Source: DASZUK01 sp035547695
GTDB lineage: Bacteria > Actinomycetota > Acidimicrobiia > Acidimicrobiales > RAAP-2
Length of the DNA: 64,000 nucleotides
Assembly: GCA_035547695.1 (NCBI GenBank)
Contig: DASZUK010000063.1
Span: 1 to 64,000, forward strand
Direction of reading: 5' to 3'
The notes under the pieces were generated by a model. That model searched no databases. It was not told the DNA's origin and saw nothing but the letters and a program-made list of their open reading frames with translations. The position numbers and the translations under genes are program-made. Shown here in pieces: positions 44,642-52,456 of the stretch (the first letter of the stretch is position 1; each line of letters opens with the position of its first letter).

Positions 44642-45264
44642 GCACGTCGAGGGCCGGCGCGGGAGCCGGCGCCGCAGGGACCCAGGCCGCCGCCGCCGCC
44701 AACGGCAGGGTCGGGACGCCGGCCGGGTCCCGCTCGACCCGCTCGGGTCCGGGCGGGCCGGGCGCCGTGGAGGGCCGGCTGGTGGCGGCGACCGAGGCCG
44801 TCCGGGCCACCCGTGACCTGCCGCTGACCCGGGACCTGGCCCTCGTGGCCGCTCGGGCGGGGCTGGCCTGGATCTTCGTCTACCACGGCGCCGTCACCCT
44901 GTTCGGGGCGTTCGGCGGCGGCGGCGTCCACGCGCAGGCGGAGTTCTTCTCGTCCGTGGCCCACCTGCAGCCGGCGACCTTCTTCGCGGTGCTGAGCGGC
45001 ATCATCGAGTTCTTCGGCGGCCTGGCCGTCGGGCTCGGGGTCTTCGGCCGGCTGGCCGCCCTGTCCCTGGTCGGGGACATGGCGGTGGCGATGGCCACGG
45101 TGACGTTCGGCAACGGCATCGTCTCCGCCGCCGCCGGGTCCGGCTACGAGATCAACGTGGCCCTGCTGGCCCTGGCCCTGGTGGTCACCCTGATGGGCAC
45201 CGGGCGGTACTCGGTGGACGTGCCGCTGCGGGCCCTGTACCGGCGGTGGCGGCAGTTGCCGTGA
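44638..45264 (+). CDS. DoxX family membrane protein
   Basis: A 208-residue protein with a flexible 60-residue Ala/Gly-rich start and four membrane helices. LALVAARAGLAWIFVYHGAV, FFAVLSGIIEFFGGLAVGLG and YEINVALLALALVVTLMGTG are typical of DoxX-type proteins, some of which work with oxidoreductases at the membrane in stress resistance. It overlaps both neighbours by GTGA and so is translationally coupled between the fatty-acid-hydroxylase-like gene and the sigma factor. Confidence 0.82.
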   Translation: MSTSRAGAGAGAAGTQAAAAANGRVGTPAGSRSTRSGPGGPGAVEGRLVAATEAVRATRDLPLTRDLALVAARAGLAWIFVYHGAVTLFGAFGGGGVHAQAEFFSSVAHLQPATFFAVLSGIIEFFGGLAVGLGVFGRLAALSLVGDMAVAMATVTFGNGIVSAAAGSGYEINVALLALALVVTLMGTGRYSVDVPLRALYRRWRQLP

Positions 45265-45989
45265 GCGCGGCCGCACCGACCGCGGCATCCTGGAGAGGCA
45301 TGGGGGCCTGGAGAGGTGCAGGGGCCTGGAGGGGTGCGGAGGCGGCCCGACCGTCCGACGAGGCCCTGGTGGCCGGCATGGCCGCCGGCGACGACGGCGC
45401 CGGGGCGGTGTTCGTGCGGCGGCACCAGCGCCGGGTGTACGGCATCGCCCTGGCCATCACCATGGACAGGGCGGCCGCCGAGGACGTGGCCCAGGAGGCC
45501 CTGCTCCGGGCGTGGCGGCACGCCGCGGTGTTCGACCCCCGCCGGGCCGCGGTCACCTCCTGGCTGGCCACCATCACCCGGAACCTGGCCATCGATGCCC
45601 TCCGGGTCCGCCGGGCCGACCCGGTGGGCCCCGACGACGCGGTGTGGTTGGGGTTGCAGGACGGCACCCCCGCCGACCCGGTCCCGGAGGCCGCCGCGGT
45701 GCACGCCGACGCCGTCGACCGGGTGCGGGCGGCGCTGCGGTCGGTGCCGGTGGAGCAGCGCCGGGCCCTGGTGCGGTCCGCCTTCTACGGGCAGACCGCG
45801 GCGGAGATCGCCGCCGCCGAGGGCATCGCCCTCGGCACCGCCAAGAGCCGGGTGCGACTGGGCCTGGCCAGGGTCCGCGACGTGCTGGGACCCGGCGACG
45901 TCCCGGACCATCTCGGTGGGGGGCGATCGGACGGTGGGGGGCGATCGAACGACGACGGCGGACGTCCGCCTGGTGGAGAGGAACGATGA
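45261..45989 (+). CDS. ECF sigma factor (RNA polymerase sigma-70, ECF type)
   Basis: A 242-residue ECF sigma factor. Region 2 is VFVRRHQRRVYGIALAITMD, AAEDVAQEALLRAWRHAAVF and SWLATITRNLAIDALRVRR; region 4 is LRSVPVEQRRALVRSAFYGQ and TAAEIAAAEGIALGTAKSRV. It directs RNA polymerase to a specific promoter set. GTG 45261 overlaps the DoxX stop. The partner anti-sigma factor follows with an ATGA overlap, so it is expected to be held inactive until a signal releases it. Which promoters it uses cannot be seen. Confidence 0.9.
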   Translation: MSAAAPTAASWRGMGAWRGAGAWRGAEAARPSDEALVAGMAAGDDGAGAVFVRRHQRRVYGIALAITMDRAAAEDVAQEALLRAWRHAAVFDPRRAAVTSWLATITRNLAIDALRVRRADPVGPDDAVWLGLQDGTPADPVPEAAAVHADAVDRVRAALRSVPVEQRRALVRSAFYGQTAAEIAAAEGIALGTAKSRVRLGLARVRDVLGPGDVPDHLGGGRSDGGGRSNDDGGRPPGGEER

Positions 45990-46804
45990 ACCCCGCGACC
46001 CCCGACGAGCGGTGCCAGGCCGTCCGCGACGACCTGGTGTCCCTGGCCACCGGCACGCTGACCGGCCGGCAGCGGGCCGAGGTGGTGGAGCACCTGGAGC
46101 GTTGCCCGGCCTGCGCCGCCGAGCTGGAAGGGCTCTGCGGGGCGGTGGACGCCCTGATGGCCCTGGTCCCCGACGCCGAGCCGCCGGAGGGGTTCGCCGA
46201 GCGGGTCACCGCACGCATGCGGGCCGAGGCCCAGCCGGCCGTGCCGGTGGTACCGCCGGCGGCCCGCCGGAGGTGGGCCTCCCGACCGACCGCCCGACCG
46301 GCTGTCCGACCGGCCGCCCGGCGGGTGATGGCGGCGGCCGCGGTGGTGGCCGCCCTGGCGCTGGGGGTCGGCATCGGCGCCGTGGTGGCCGGTTCCGGCC
46401 CCGGCGGTTCCAGCCCCAGCGGTTCCGGCCGTGACGGTTCCGCCGGTGGCGGGCCCGGGGGCGCCACCGGCGGAACCGAGGTTCGGACCGCGGCCCTGCA
46501 CTCCCCGGCGGGGGCCGGCGGGTCGCGGTCGGGGGTCCAGGGATCGGTCGTGCTCACCTCGGGCCGTCCCGGTTGGCTGCTGATGACGGTCGACGACGCC
46601 CACGCCTGGGGGACCATCACCTGCCGGGTCACCCTGGCCGACGGCTCCCGCCGGGTGGTGGGCCGGTACCCGATGGAAGCCGGCTACGGCTCCTGGGCGG
46701 CCCGCTTGCCGGTGCCGGCATCGTCGGTGCACTCGGTGGAGGTCGTGGGGAGGGGTGGGGCCACGCTGGCCGTCGCACGGCTGCCGGGGTCGGGTCAGGC
46801 CTGA
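45986..46804 (+). CDS. Membrane-anchored zinc-binding anti-sigma factor
   Basis: A 272-residue anti-sigma factor. The N-terminal ZAS domain has VVEHLERCPACAAEL (HxxxCxxC), which grips the sigma factor and can sense redox or other cues. One membrane helix lies at about residues 112-134 (VMAAAAVVAALALGVGIGAV), followed by a Gly/Ser linker and an extracytoplasmic domain (SVVLTSGRPGWLLMTVDDAH) similar to anti-sigma-K-type C-terminal domains. The ATG overlaps the sigma stop, the classic arrangement. Confidence 0.88.
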   Translation: MNPATPDERCQAVRDDLVSLATGTLTGRQRAEVVEHLERCPACAAELEGLCGAVDALMALVPDAEPPEGFAERVTARMRAEAQPAVPVVPPAARRRWASRPTARPAVRPAARRVMAAAAVVAALALGVGIGAVVAGSGPGGSSPSGSGRDGSAGGGPGGATGGTEVRTAALHSPAGAGGSRSGVQGSVVLTSGRPGWLLMTVDDAHAWGTITCRVTLADGSRRVVGRYPMEAGYGSWAARLPVPASSVHSVEVVGRGGATLAVARLPGSGQA

Positions 46805-46877
46805 CGGGCTTGGGTTCTTCGGCGCCCACTCGGTCAATGTGGGTCATAGGCATCCAACACGCCCCTGTGCTCGGTCC

Positions 46878-47828
46878 TCAGTCGTCCTCGTCGTCATCGT
46901 CGGATGTCTCGAGATCAACTAGCGAAAGGTGGCGGGGGACCGGTCCCCGTGTCGAGGAAAGTTCACCGTCTAGCCGGGCTAAACTTTCCGTCAACTCCCG
47001 TAGCAGGCACACCTCCTCCTTGTGGAGTCGCTGCACTTGCTTGTTCTGTCGCCTGACGGATTCCTCCAGCGCGGCGAGTCGACTTTCTACAGGACGAGGT
47101 GGTGCGCTGGTATGTGGGCGCGTCGTAGCTTGACCGGATATCGATGAGATCGTTCCCATTGTCGATTCAAATTGGCTGTTGTCAGTATCTGGTTGCATTT
47201 GTCGCTTCTCATGTGAGGCATGATAAGCGACCACTGCTCGCTGGATTCGACCCTCGATCTTTCGTGCCCACCGAAGTTCTCGTTGATATCCACGATGGTC
47301 CCCATCAGCTCTAGCGGTGGCCGCCCTCCTTCTCGCTTCTCCAATCTCCTTGTGGGCTTCGTTCACAGCTTGATCAAGTGACCACTGGTCTTTGAAGGTA
47401 TGGTCGCGCAGCGATAGATCCGGACCACGGGAGAATTCTCGAGGGAAGCTGCTGGCGCTGGTGTCTAATGACCAATATGACGAAGTGCCCGCGACCGACG
47501 AGCTGAGGCTGATGTGGGATCGTGGCTCAGACCGTGGGCTGCCGGACTGGTGCCACATGCTGATGTCCGCGTGCCCTCCAAGCTCGAAGGTTGATGTCGT
47601 CCCGTCGTCGCAAACGCGGAGTCTGGCCTGTGCTTTGCCGCTCTCCCCAAACAGTTCAATGGCGATCATTCGATACGCCTGGCCGTTGGCTCGCCGAGTC
47701 TTGGGCCCGATGCGGGCTCTGACCCGCCCCTCGGTATCAACCACCTCAAACACTTGGGCTCGAACGACTCGTGGCATCTGTTCGGCTCTCTTCGGTCGCG
47801 TTGCTGGATGCCTTGTTGCGATGCGCAT
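46878..47828 (-). CDS. Orphan hypothetical protein with coiled coil and acidic tail
   Basis: A 316-residue protein of clearly lower GC than its surroundings. The N-terminal part (RAQVFEVVDTEGRVRARIG, then AIELFGESGKAQARLRVCDD) looks like a short beta repeat in which 'value-of-a-data-record' strands alternate; the middle is Ser-rich; residues about 165-215 are basic and helical; residues about 255-300 are a coiled coil (LAALEESVRRQNKQVQRLHK); the end is acidic (SDDDDEDD). ATG 47828 has GGAGGAGGT upstream. No family is recognised and no membrane segment is seen. It starts an accessory, probably transferred patch with the DUF433 pair. Confidence 0.6.
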   Translation of the reverse strand: MRIATRHPATRPKRAEQMPRVVRAQVFEVVDTEGRVRARIGPKTRRANGQAYRMIAIELFGESGKAQARLRVCDDGTTSTFELGGHADISMWHQSGSPRSEPRSHISLSSSVAGTSSYWSLDTSASSFPREFSRGPDLSLRDHTFKDQWSLDQAVNEAHKEIGEARRRAATARADGDHRGYQRELRWARKIEGRIQRAVVAYHASHEKRQMQPDTDNSQFESTMGTISSISGQATTRPHTSAPPRPVESRLAALEESVRRQNKQVQRLHKEEVCLLRELTESLARLDGELSSTRGPVPRHLSLVDLETSDDDDEDD

Positions 47829-47981
47829 TTCGGTACCTCCTCCCGGGGGTCAGGCTTCTGAACCCGGCCATGCTGGCGCTGGATCGGGACTGCCGGCGAG
47901 GGACACGAGGTGCGGTGAATTCATGGTTCCCTCTCCGCGAGGACCGGGCGTGTTCCAGGAGCGACGGATTACGCTGTGGTC

Positions 47982-48215
47982 ATGTCCCGCCTGGACCGGA
48001 TCACCTCGGACCCCGCCATCTGCCACGGGCAGCCGACGGTGCGCGGACTCCGCTACACGGTCGAGGGCCTGCTGGAGCTCCTGGCTTCGGGCATGACGAT
48101 CGACGACGTCCTCGACGACCATCCCGACCTCGAACGCGACGATCTCCTGGCCGTCCTCGAGTTCGGTGCGTTGGCGGCCGGTCAGCGCCGGGTGGTGCCG
48201 CTGGGCGCCGCGTGA
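47982..48215 (+). CDS. DUF433 antitoxin-like protein
   Basis: A 77-residue protein of the DUF433 family: SRLDRITSDPAICHGQPTVR, GLRYTVEGLLELLASGMTID, DVLDDHPDLERDDLLAVLEF is a close match to the family, which forms a winged helix and is paired with PIN-like toxins. ATG 47982 is taken because TACGCT (47970-47975) lies 6 nt upstream, a leaderless start; a GTG six bases earlier is in frame. Its stop overlaps the next gene. Confidence 0.87.
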   Translation: MSRLDRITSDPAICHGQPTVRGLRYTVEGLLELLASGMTIDDVLDDHPDLERDDLLAVLEFGALAAGQRRVVPLGAA

Positions 48216-48574
48216 AGTTCCTGGTCGACGCCCAACTCCCGGCGAAGCTTGCACAACTCCTTCGGACGGCGGGGCACGATGTCGTCCACACTTCGGAGCT
48301 TCCGGACGGGAATCGGACCACCGATCAGGCCCTCGCCCGGCAGGCGGACGGTGAAGGTCGGGTTGTCGTCACCAAGGACCGGGACTTCCGCGACGGCTAT
48401 CTCTTGAACCGCTCGCCCCGCCATCTGTTGGTGGTGGCGACTGGCAACATCGCCAACCGTGACCTGCTCACCCTGTTCGACGGCAATCTGACGGTCATCA
48501 TCGAGGCCCTGGCGGAGTCGCCGTACGTCGAACTCCGCCCAGCCGGCCTCATCCTCCACGCCGAGCCCGACTGA
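48212..48574 (+). CDS. DUF5615 PIN-like toxin candidate
   Basis: A 120-residue protein beginning VKFLVDAQLPAKLAQLLRTA; Asp at about residue 6, HDVVHTSELPDGNRTTDQAL, and VVVTKDRDFRDGYLL give the acidic residues of the PIN-like (DUF5615) nuclease fold. Such proteins pair with DUF433 antitoxins and are presumed RNases. It is coupled to the DUF433 gene by GTGA. All expected acidic positions are present, so the pair appears intact. Confidence 0.85.
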   Translation: MKFLVDAQLPAKLAQLLRTAGHDVVHTSELPDGNRTTDQALARQADGEGRVVVTKDRDFRDGYLLNRSPRHLLVVATGNIANRDLLTLFDGNLTVIIEALAESPYVELRPAGLILHAEPD

Positions 48575-48940
48575 TCGCGACCCCCACCAGGCCCTCGGGT
48601 CACTCGACGCGGAGCGCTGGACCGACGAAGGTGGGGAAGCGTTCGTATTGTGGGACCCAAGGTTCACGACGCGGACCATTCTCGAACCGCTGTGAGCGTT
48701 GGGAACGCAACCGCATCGGCCGATTCTGGTCGCAGACCACCGCGGTCGGTGCACGTCGGTGCGGTGGCCGATCCGGACGACCTTGTCGAGGGCCGACTTG
48801 GCGGGGTGCTTCGACTAACGGCCCGAGCATGAACTCCACCCGTCGTGGCTGGATGGCCAGGCGAAGTCGTCCCATCACCTACACGACAGGCACCTACACG
48901 ACAGGTCGCTGCCGAGGCCCGGGCTGGGGTCCCCAGGTGG
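48575..48940. other. Gene-free region with a 15-bp direct repeat
   Basis: No supported gene; a 60-codon frame at 48650-48832 has no recognisable motif. ACCTACACGACAGG(C/T) is repeated in tandem at about 48887-48916, close to the end of the convergent MarR-DUF488 gene. Confidence 0.6.
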
Positions 48941-49762
48941 TCAGACGTTGCCGAGGACGTCCTGGAGGACCGCGGCCCCGGAGCGGTGGAGATCCTTGGT
49001 GGCGGTGACCAGCGCCGTGTCACCCTGCAGCGCCCGCTGGCGCAGCCGTTCGAGGGCGGCACGGGCCGAGCCGGTGGCCAGCTCGTCGCGGTACCGGCGG
49101 GCGAACTCCTCGAACCGCTCCGGTCGGTGGCCGTACCATTTGCGTAGCTCGACGCTGGGAGCCACGTCCTTCTCCCAGGCGTCGAAGGGGGCCGCCGCTT
49201 TGGACACCCCCCGCGGCCAAAGCCGGTCCACGAGGACCCGAGAACCCCTGGGATCGTCGGTCTGGTCGTACACGCGGGCGATGCGCACCCTTGCGGCACC
49301 GGACGATGTGCCCGGACCCTTCGGGAGGAGGCGGACGGGCAGTCCGTGGGGCGGTTGCACCGGGTTCAGGCCCTCCCACGGGCCGGGAAGCTTGAGGGCG
49401 AGGCGCTCCAGCTCCTCGAGATGGAGGGCGGAGAGCGCTTCGAGGCGTTCGGCCCCGGCCTCGGTCAGGTGGAGCCGGACCACCCGGTGGTCCTCCTCGG
49501 ACCGGGTGCGGGTCACGAGCCCGGTGGCGTCGGCCCGGTCGACCAGGCCGACGATGCTGTGGTGGCGCAGCAGCAGGTAGTCGGCAACCTCCCCGATCGT
49601 GGGCCCTCGGGGGTCGTCGTGGCCGCGGATGGCGAGGAGGAGCTGATGTTGGGCGGGGGTGAGGCCGGCGGCGCGTGCCTGCTGCTCGCTCCACCGCTCG
49701 AAGCGGCGGAGGCCGGTGCGCAGCGCGAGCAGGCGGGCGTACGCTTCGTCGGGTAGGGTCAC
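48941..49762 (-). CDS. MarR-family regulator fused to a DUF488 domain
   Basis: A 273-residue two-domain protein. Residues about 1-125 are a MarR winged helix: AAGLTPAQHQLLLAIRGHDD, GPTIGEVADYLLLRHHSIVG, LVDRADATGLVTRTRSEEDH. Residues about 155-273 are a DUF488 domain: VRIARVYDQTDDPRGSRVLV, DRLWPRGVSKAAAPFDAWEK, SVELRKWYGHRPERFEEFAR, TLVTATKDLHRSGA. DUF488 normally occurs alone (about 120 residues) with unknown function. The GTG at 49762 follows a TATCGT -10 box by 7 nt. It is divergent from a ClC channel gene with overlapping -10 boxes, so it probably represses both. Confidence 0.85.
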   Translation of the reverse strand: MTLPDEAYARLLALRTGLRRFERWSEQQARAAGLTPAQHQLLLAIRGHDDPRGPTIGEVADYLLLRHHSIVGLVDRADATGLVTRTRSEEDHRVVRLHLTEAGAERLEALSALHLEELERLALKLPGPWEGLNPVQPPHGLPVRLLPKGPGTSSGAARVRIARVYDQTDDPRGSRVLVDRLWPRGVSKAAAPFDAWEKDVAPSVELRKWYGHRPERFEEFARRYRDELATGSARAALERLRQRALQGDTALVTATKDLHRSGAAVLQDVLGNV

Positions 49763-49769
49763 TCGTTCT

Positions 49770-49779
49770 ACGATATCAT
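49770..49779. promoter_or_regulatory. Overlapping divergent -10 boxes of the marR-DUF488 and clc genes
   Basis: TATCGT on the minus strand (complement of 49770-49775) and TATCAT on the plus strand (49774-49779) overlap by two bases within CGATATCAT, around the palindrome GATATC. The first is 7 nt from GTG 49762, the second 9 nt from ATG 49789. Two polymerases cannot bind at once, and a MarR dimer on the palindrome would block both. Confidence 0.65.
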
Positions 49780-49788
49780 CCTGACACG

Positions 49789-51633
49789 ATGGATATTGAC
49801 CCAGATGACCGACCTCCGACGACGGCCGAGCGGGCACTGGGCGACTTCACCGCCTCGCCGTCGTTGCTGAAGCTCGTCCCGCTCGCCGTGGCCATCGGGG
49901 TGCTGGGGGCCGGGATCGCCCTTGCGCTGCTCGACATGATCGGGTTCTTCACCAACCTGTTCTATTACCAGCGCCTGAGCGTGAGCCTCGTCTCACCCAA
50001 TGCCAACACCCTGGGCGCACTTGCCATCGTCATCCCGATCGGCGGGGGGCTGATCGTCGGGCTCATGGCCCGGTTCGGCTCCGAGCAGATCCGGGGGCAC
50101 GGCATCCCCGAGGCCATGGAGCGCATCCTCATCAACGGCAGCCGGGTCGCCCCCCGGCTGGCCATCTTGAAACCGATCTCCAGCGCGATCAGCATCGGCA
50201 CCGGCGGCCCGTTCGGGGCCGAAGGGCCGATCATCCTGACCGGCGGCGCGGTGGGCTCGATCGTGGGCCAACTGTTCCACCTCACCGCGGCGCAACGGCG
50301 CAGCCTGCTGGTGGCGGGCGCGGCGGCCGGCATGAGCGCGGTGTTCGGCACCCCCGTCGCCGCCACCCTGTTCGGCGTCGAGCTCCTGGTCTTCGAGCTC
50401 AAGCCGCGTTCCATGGTGTTGATCGGCCTGGCCGCGGTGACGGCTGACGGACTGCGGATGGTGATGGCCACCGCCGGGTTGGTGACCCCCCAACCCATCT
50501 TCCCGGTGCCGTCCCATGCCGTGCTCGGCGGCGTCGTCCTCTTCGGCGCCGCCGCCGTCGGCGTCGCCACCGGCCTGGCCGCGTGGCTCATGACCCAGGC
50601 CGTGTACCGGGCCGAGGACCTGTTCAAGAAGCTGACCGGCCATCTCCACTGGATGTGGTGGCCCGCCATCGGCGGCCTCGTCATCGGGGTCGGCGGCCTC
50701 ATCGACCCGCGGGCACTGGGCGTCGGCTACGACACCATCCACGCCGAGCTGCTCGGCCAACTGAGCATCGACGCCCTGCTGCTGCTGTTGGTCGTCAAGT
50801 TGGTCATCTGGGCCGGCGCGCTCGGCGGCGGGACCAGCGGCGGCATCCTCGCGCCGATCCTGATGATGGGTGCCGCGCTGGGTGGGGTCCTCGGCCATGG
50901 ACTGCCCGGTGCGTCGCCGGGGGTCTGGTCCCTCATCGGCATGGCCGGTGCCCTCGCCGGCGTCACGCGGTCACCGTTCACCGCCGTCGTCTTTGCGTTC
51001 GAGCTCACCCATGACCAGAACAGCCTCCTCGCCCTGCTCACGGTGGCCACGATTGCCCATCTCGTCAGCGTCCTCGTCCTCAAACGCTCGATCCTGACCG
51101 AGAAGGTGGCCCGACGGGGCTTCCACGTCATGCGCGAGTACGCGGTCGACCCCTTGGAGGCCACCTTCGTCCGCGAGGTCATGGACACCGACGTCTACAC
51201 CGTCGAGCCGGCCCGGCCGGTCAGCGACGTCTACCGAGCGCTCCGGGAGGGCTCACCGGAGCGTCGCCAGCGGCTCTATCCGGTGCTCGACGCCGATGGT
51301 CGGCTGGTGGGGGTCCTTCCCTGGTCCACCGTGCTCGGGTCCAAGGACCACCCGCACCAAGCGGTTGCCGACGTCATGATCCCACCGGTGGCCCTCGCCC
51401 ATCCCGACGAGATCCTGCGCTCGATCGCCGACCGCATGGCCGCGGCCGGGGTGGGGGTGCTCCCGGTGGTCGATCGCTCCGACACCGCCCACCTCGACGG
51501 GCTGGTCACCCACTTCGACCTCCTCCAAGCCCGCCAGAAGCTCCTCGAAGAAGAGCGCCGTGCCGAGCGGGTCCTCGTCCTTCGCAAGGTCCGGTCGCCC
51601 ACCGGAGCCGAGACCGCGACGTTCAGACGGTGA
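49789..51633 (+). CDS. ClC family chloride channel/transporter with CBS domains
   Basis: A 614-residue ClC protein: about ten to twelve membrane helices then two CBS domains (about residues 460-590; VREVMDTDVYTVEPARPVSD and VADVMIPPVALAHPDEILRS). Ion-path signatures are GHGIPEAME (the usual GSGIP Ser is replaced by His), GPFGAEGPI with the gating Glu, and GGTSGGILAPILM. CBS pairs often bind adenine nucleotides and gate transport. Loss of the GSGIP Ser suggests altered anion choice, for example away from chloride/nitrate; some fluoride- or sulfate-type relatives vary here. ATG 49789 is near-leaderless. The last 11 bases overlap the convergent regulator gene. Confidence 0.87.
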   Translation: MDIDPDDRPPTTAERALGDFTASPSLLKLVPLAVAIGVLGAGIALALLDMIGFFTNLFYYQRLSVSLVSPNANTLGALAIVIPIGGGLIVGLMARFGSEQIRGHGIPEAMERILINGSRVAPRLAILKPISSAISIGTGGPFGAEGPIILTGGAVGSIVGQLFHLTAAQRRSLLVAGAAAGMSAVFGTPVAATLFGVELLVFELKPRSMVLIGLAAVTADGLRMVMATAGLVTPQPIFPVPSHAVLGGVVLFGAAAVGVATGLAAWLMTQAVYRAEDLFKKLTGHLHWMWWPAIGGLVIGVGGLIDPRALGVGYDTIHAELLGQLSIDALLLLLVVKLVIWAGALGGGTSGGILAPILMMGAALGGVLGHGLPGASPGVWSLIGMAGALAGVTRSPFTAVVFAFELTHDQNSLLALLTVATIAHLVSVLVLKRSILTEKVARRGFHVMREYAVDPLEATFVREVMDTDVYTVEPARPVSDVYRALREGSPERRQRLYPVLDADGRLVGVLPWSTVLGSKDHPHQAVADVMIPPVALAHPDEILRSIADRMAAAGVGVLPVVDRSDTAHLDGLVTHFDLLQARQKLLEEERRAERVLVLRKVRSPTGAETATFRR

Positions 51634-52369
51634 TGGTGACACAGCATCGGCCCTTTCCCGGGTCGAGCCGGGTCGCGTCCCGGGGAAGCCCCGCCTGGTC
51701 CGCCACCCCGGAGATCAGTTCGTGGTTCATCGTGCAGACCAGGTCGCGATGCTCCTCGGTCAAGAGGTGGAAGGGGCAGTTGGCCAGGGTCACCAGCGGT
51801 CCCTCGGCCCGCGGCTCGTACCCGTTCTCGGCAAGCACCTGCACCAGGCGTGCCCGGACGGTGCCCACTGCAGCGCCGCTCGCTCCGGTGCCGCTCGCTC
51901 CGGTGCCGCCCGGTTCGGTGCCGCCCGGTTCGGCGCCGCCCGGCCGAAGCGCCGCACCGATGCGGTGCCCTTCTTCGCGGGCCACGTCGCAGAGCGCCCT
52001 CGTCACCGGCATCGCATCCCTCGCCGATCGCTCGACGGCCCGGGCCAGCAGCGCGGCGGCCAGGCCATAGCGACGTTCGGGCACGGTGACCGCGATCTCC
52101 TGGTCGCCCCGGCGGTACCACTTGGTCGGTCGTCCCGCACCCGGCCCCCCGCGACCTGTCGGGCGGTGGTACTCGGCGACCAGCAACCCCGCCTCGACCA
52201 GCTTGTCCAGATGAAATGCCGCCACCGAGCGAGGCACGCCGAGCGCACGGGCGGCCCCGTCGCGGCTCACCGGCGCATGCCCCGAGGCCACGACGTGGTC
52301 GTACACCCGTCGTCGCACCGGCTCGGCCAGCACCGCGAGCACCGCCACCCGATCCGGGACCGCAGCCAT
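51623..52369 (-). CDS. ArsR/SufR-like winged-helix regulator with C-terminal cysteines
   Basis: A 248-residue regulator. The DNA-binding part is VLAVLAEPVRRRVYDHVVAS and VSRDGAARALGVPRSVAAFH, LDKLVEAGLLVAEY. The C-terminal domain ends with NCPFHLLTEEHRDLVCTMNH and GKGRCCVTI, an arrangement like SufR-type proteins, where such Cys bind an Fe-S cluster that controls DNA binding. A Gly/Thr/Ala-rich repeat (PGGTEPGGTGASGTGASG) separates the domains. The start ATG 52369, not the ATG four codons before, follows TAGAAT by 7 nt. It is divergent from folE and probably controls it and itself. Confidence 0.83.
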   Translation of the reverse strand: MAAVPDRVAVLAVLAEPVRRRVYDHVVASGHAPVSRDGAARALGVPRSVAAFHLDKLVEAGLLVAEYHRPTGRGGPGAGRPTKWYRRGDQEIAVTVPERRYGLAAALLARAVERSARDAMPVTRALCDVAREEGHRIGAALRPGGAEPGGTEPGGTGASGTGASGAAVGTVRARLVQVLAENGYEPRAEGPLVTLANCPFHLLTEEHRDLVCTMNHELISGVADQAGLPRDATRLDPGKGRCCVTITV

Positions 52370-52376
52370 CGTCCCC

Positions 52377-52424
52377 ATTCTAAAACATGCCCCGGTTGAC
52401 GTTACATTCTCCCCTTTCTAAAAT
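52377..52424. promoter_or_regulatory. folE: Divergent promoters of the SufR-like gene and folE
   Basis: For folE, TTGACG (52396-52401) and TAAAAT (52419-52424) are separated by 17 bp, the clearest -35/-10 pair in the window. For the regulator, TAGAAT (complement of 52377-52382) lies 7 nt before its ATG. The octamer TTCTAAAA occurs at 52378-52385 and 52416-52423, 38 bp apart, each covering one -10 box, and is the best operator candidate. Confidence 0.78.
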
Positions 52425-52456
52425 CAGGGGAAGTGGATGTTAGAGAGGAGCCGACG

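Noticed and set aside
48650..48832. 60-codon frame after the DUF433/PIN-like pair
   Set aside because: No recognisable domain or start signal; composition like non-coding DNA.
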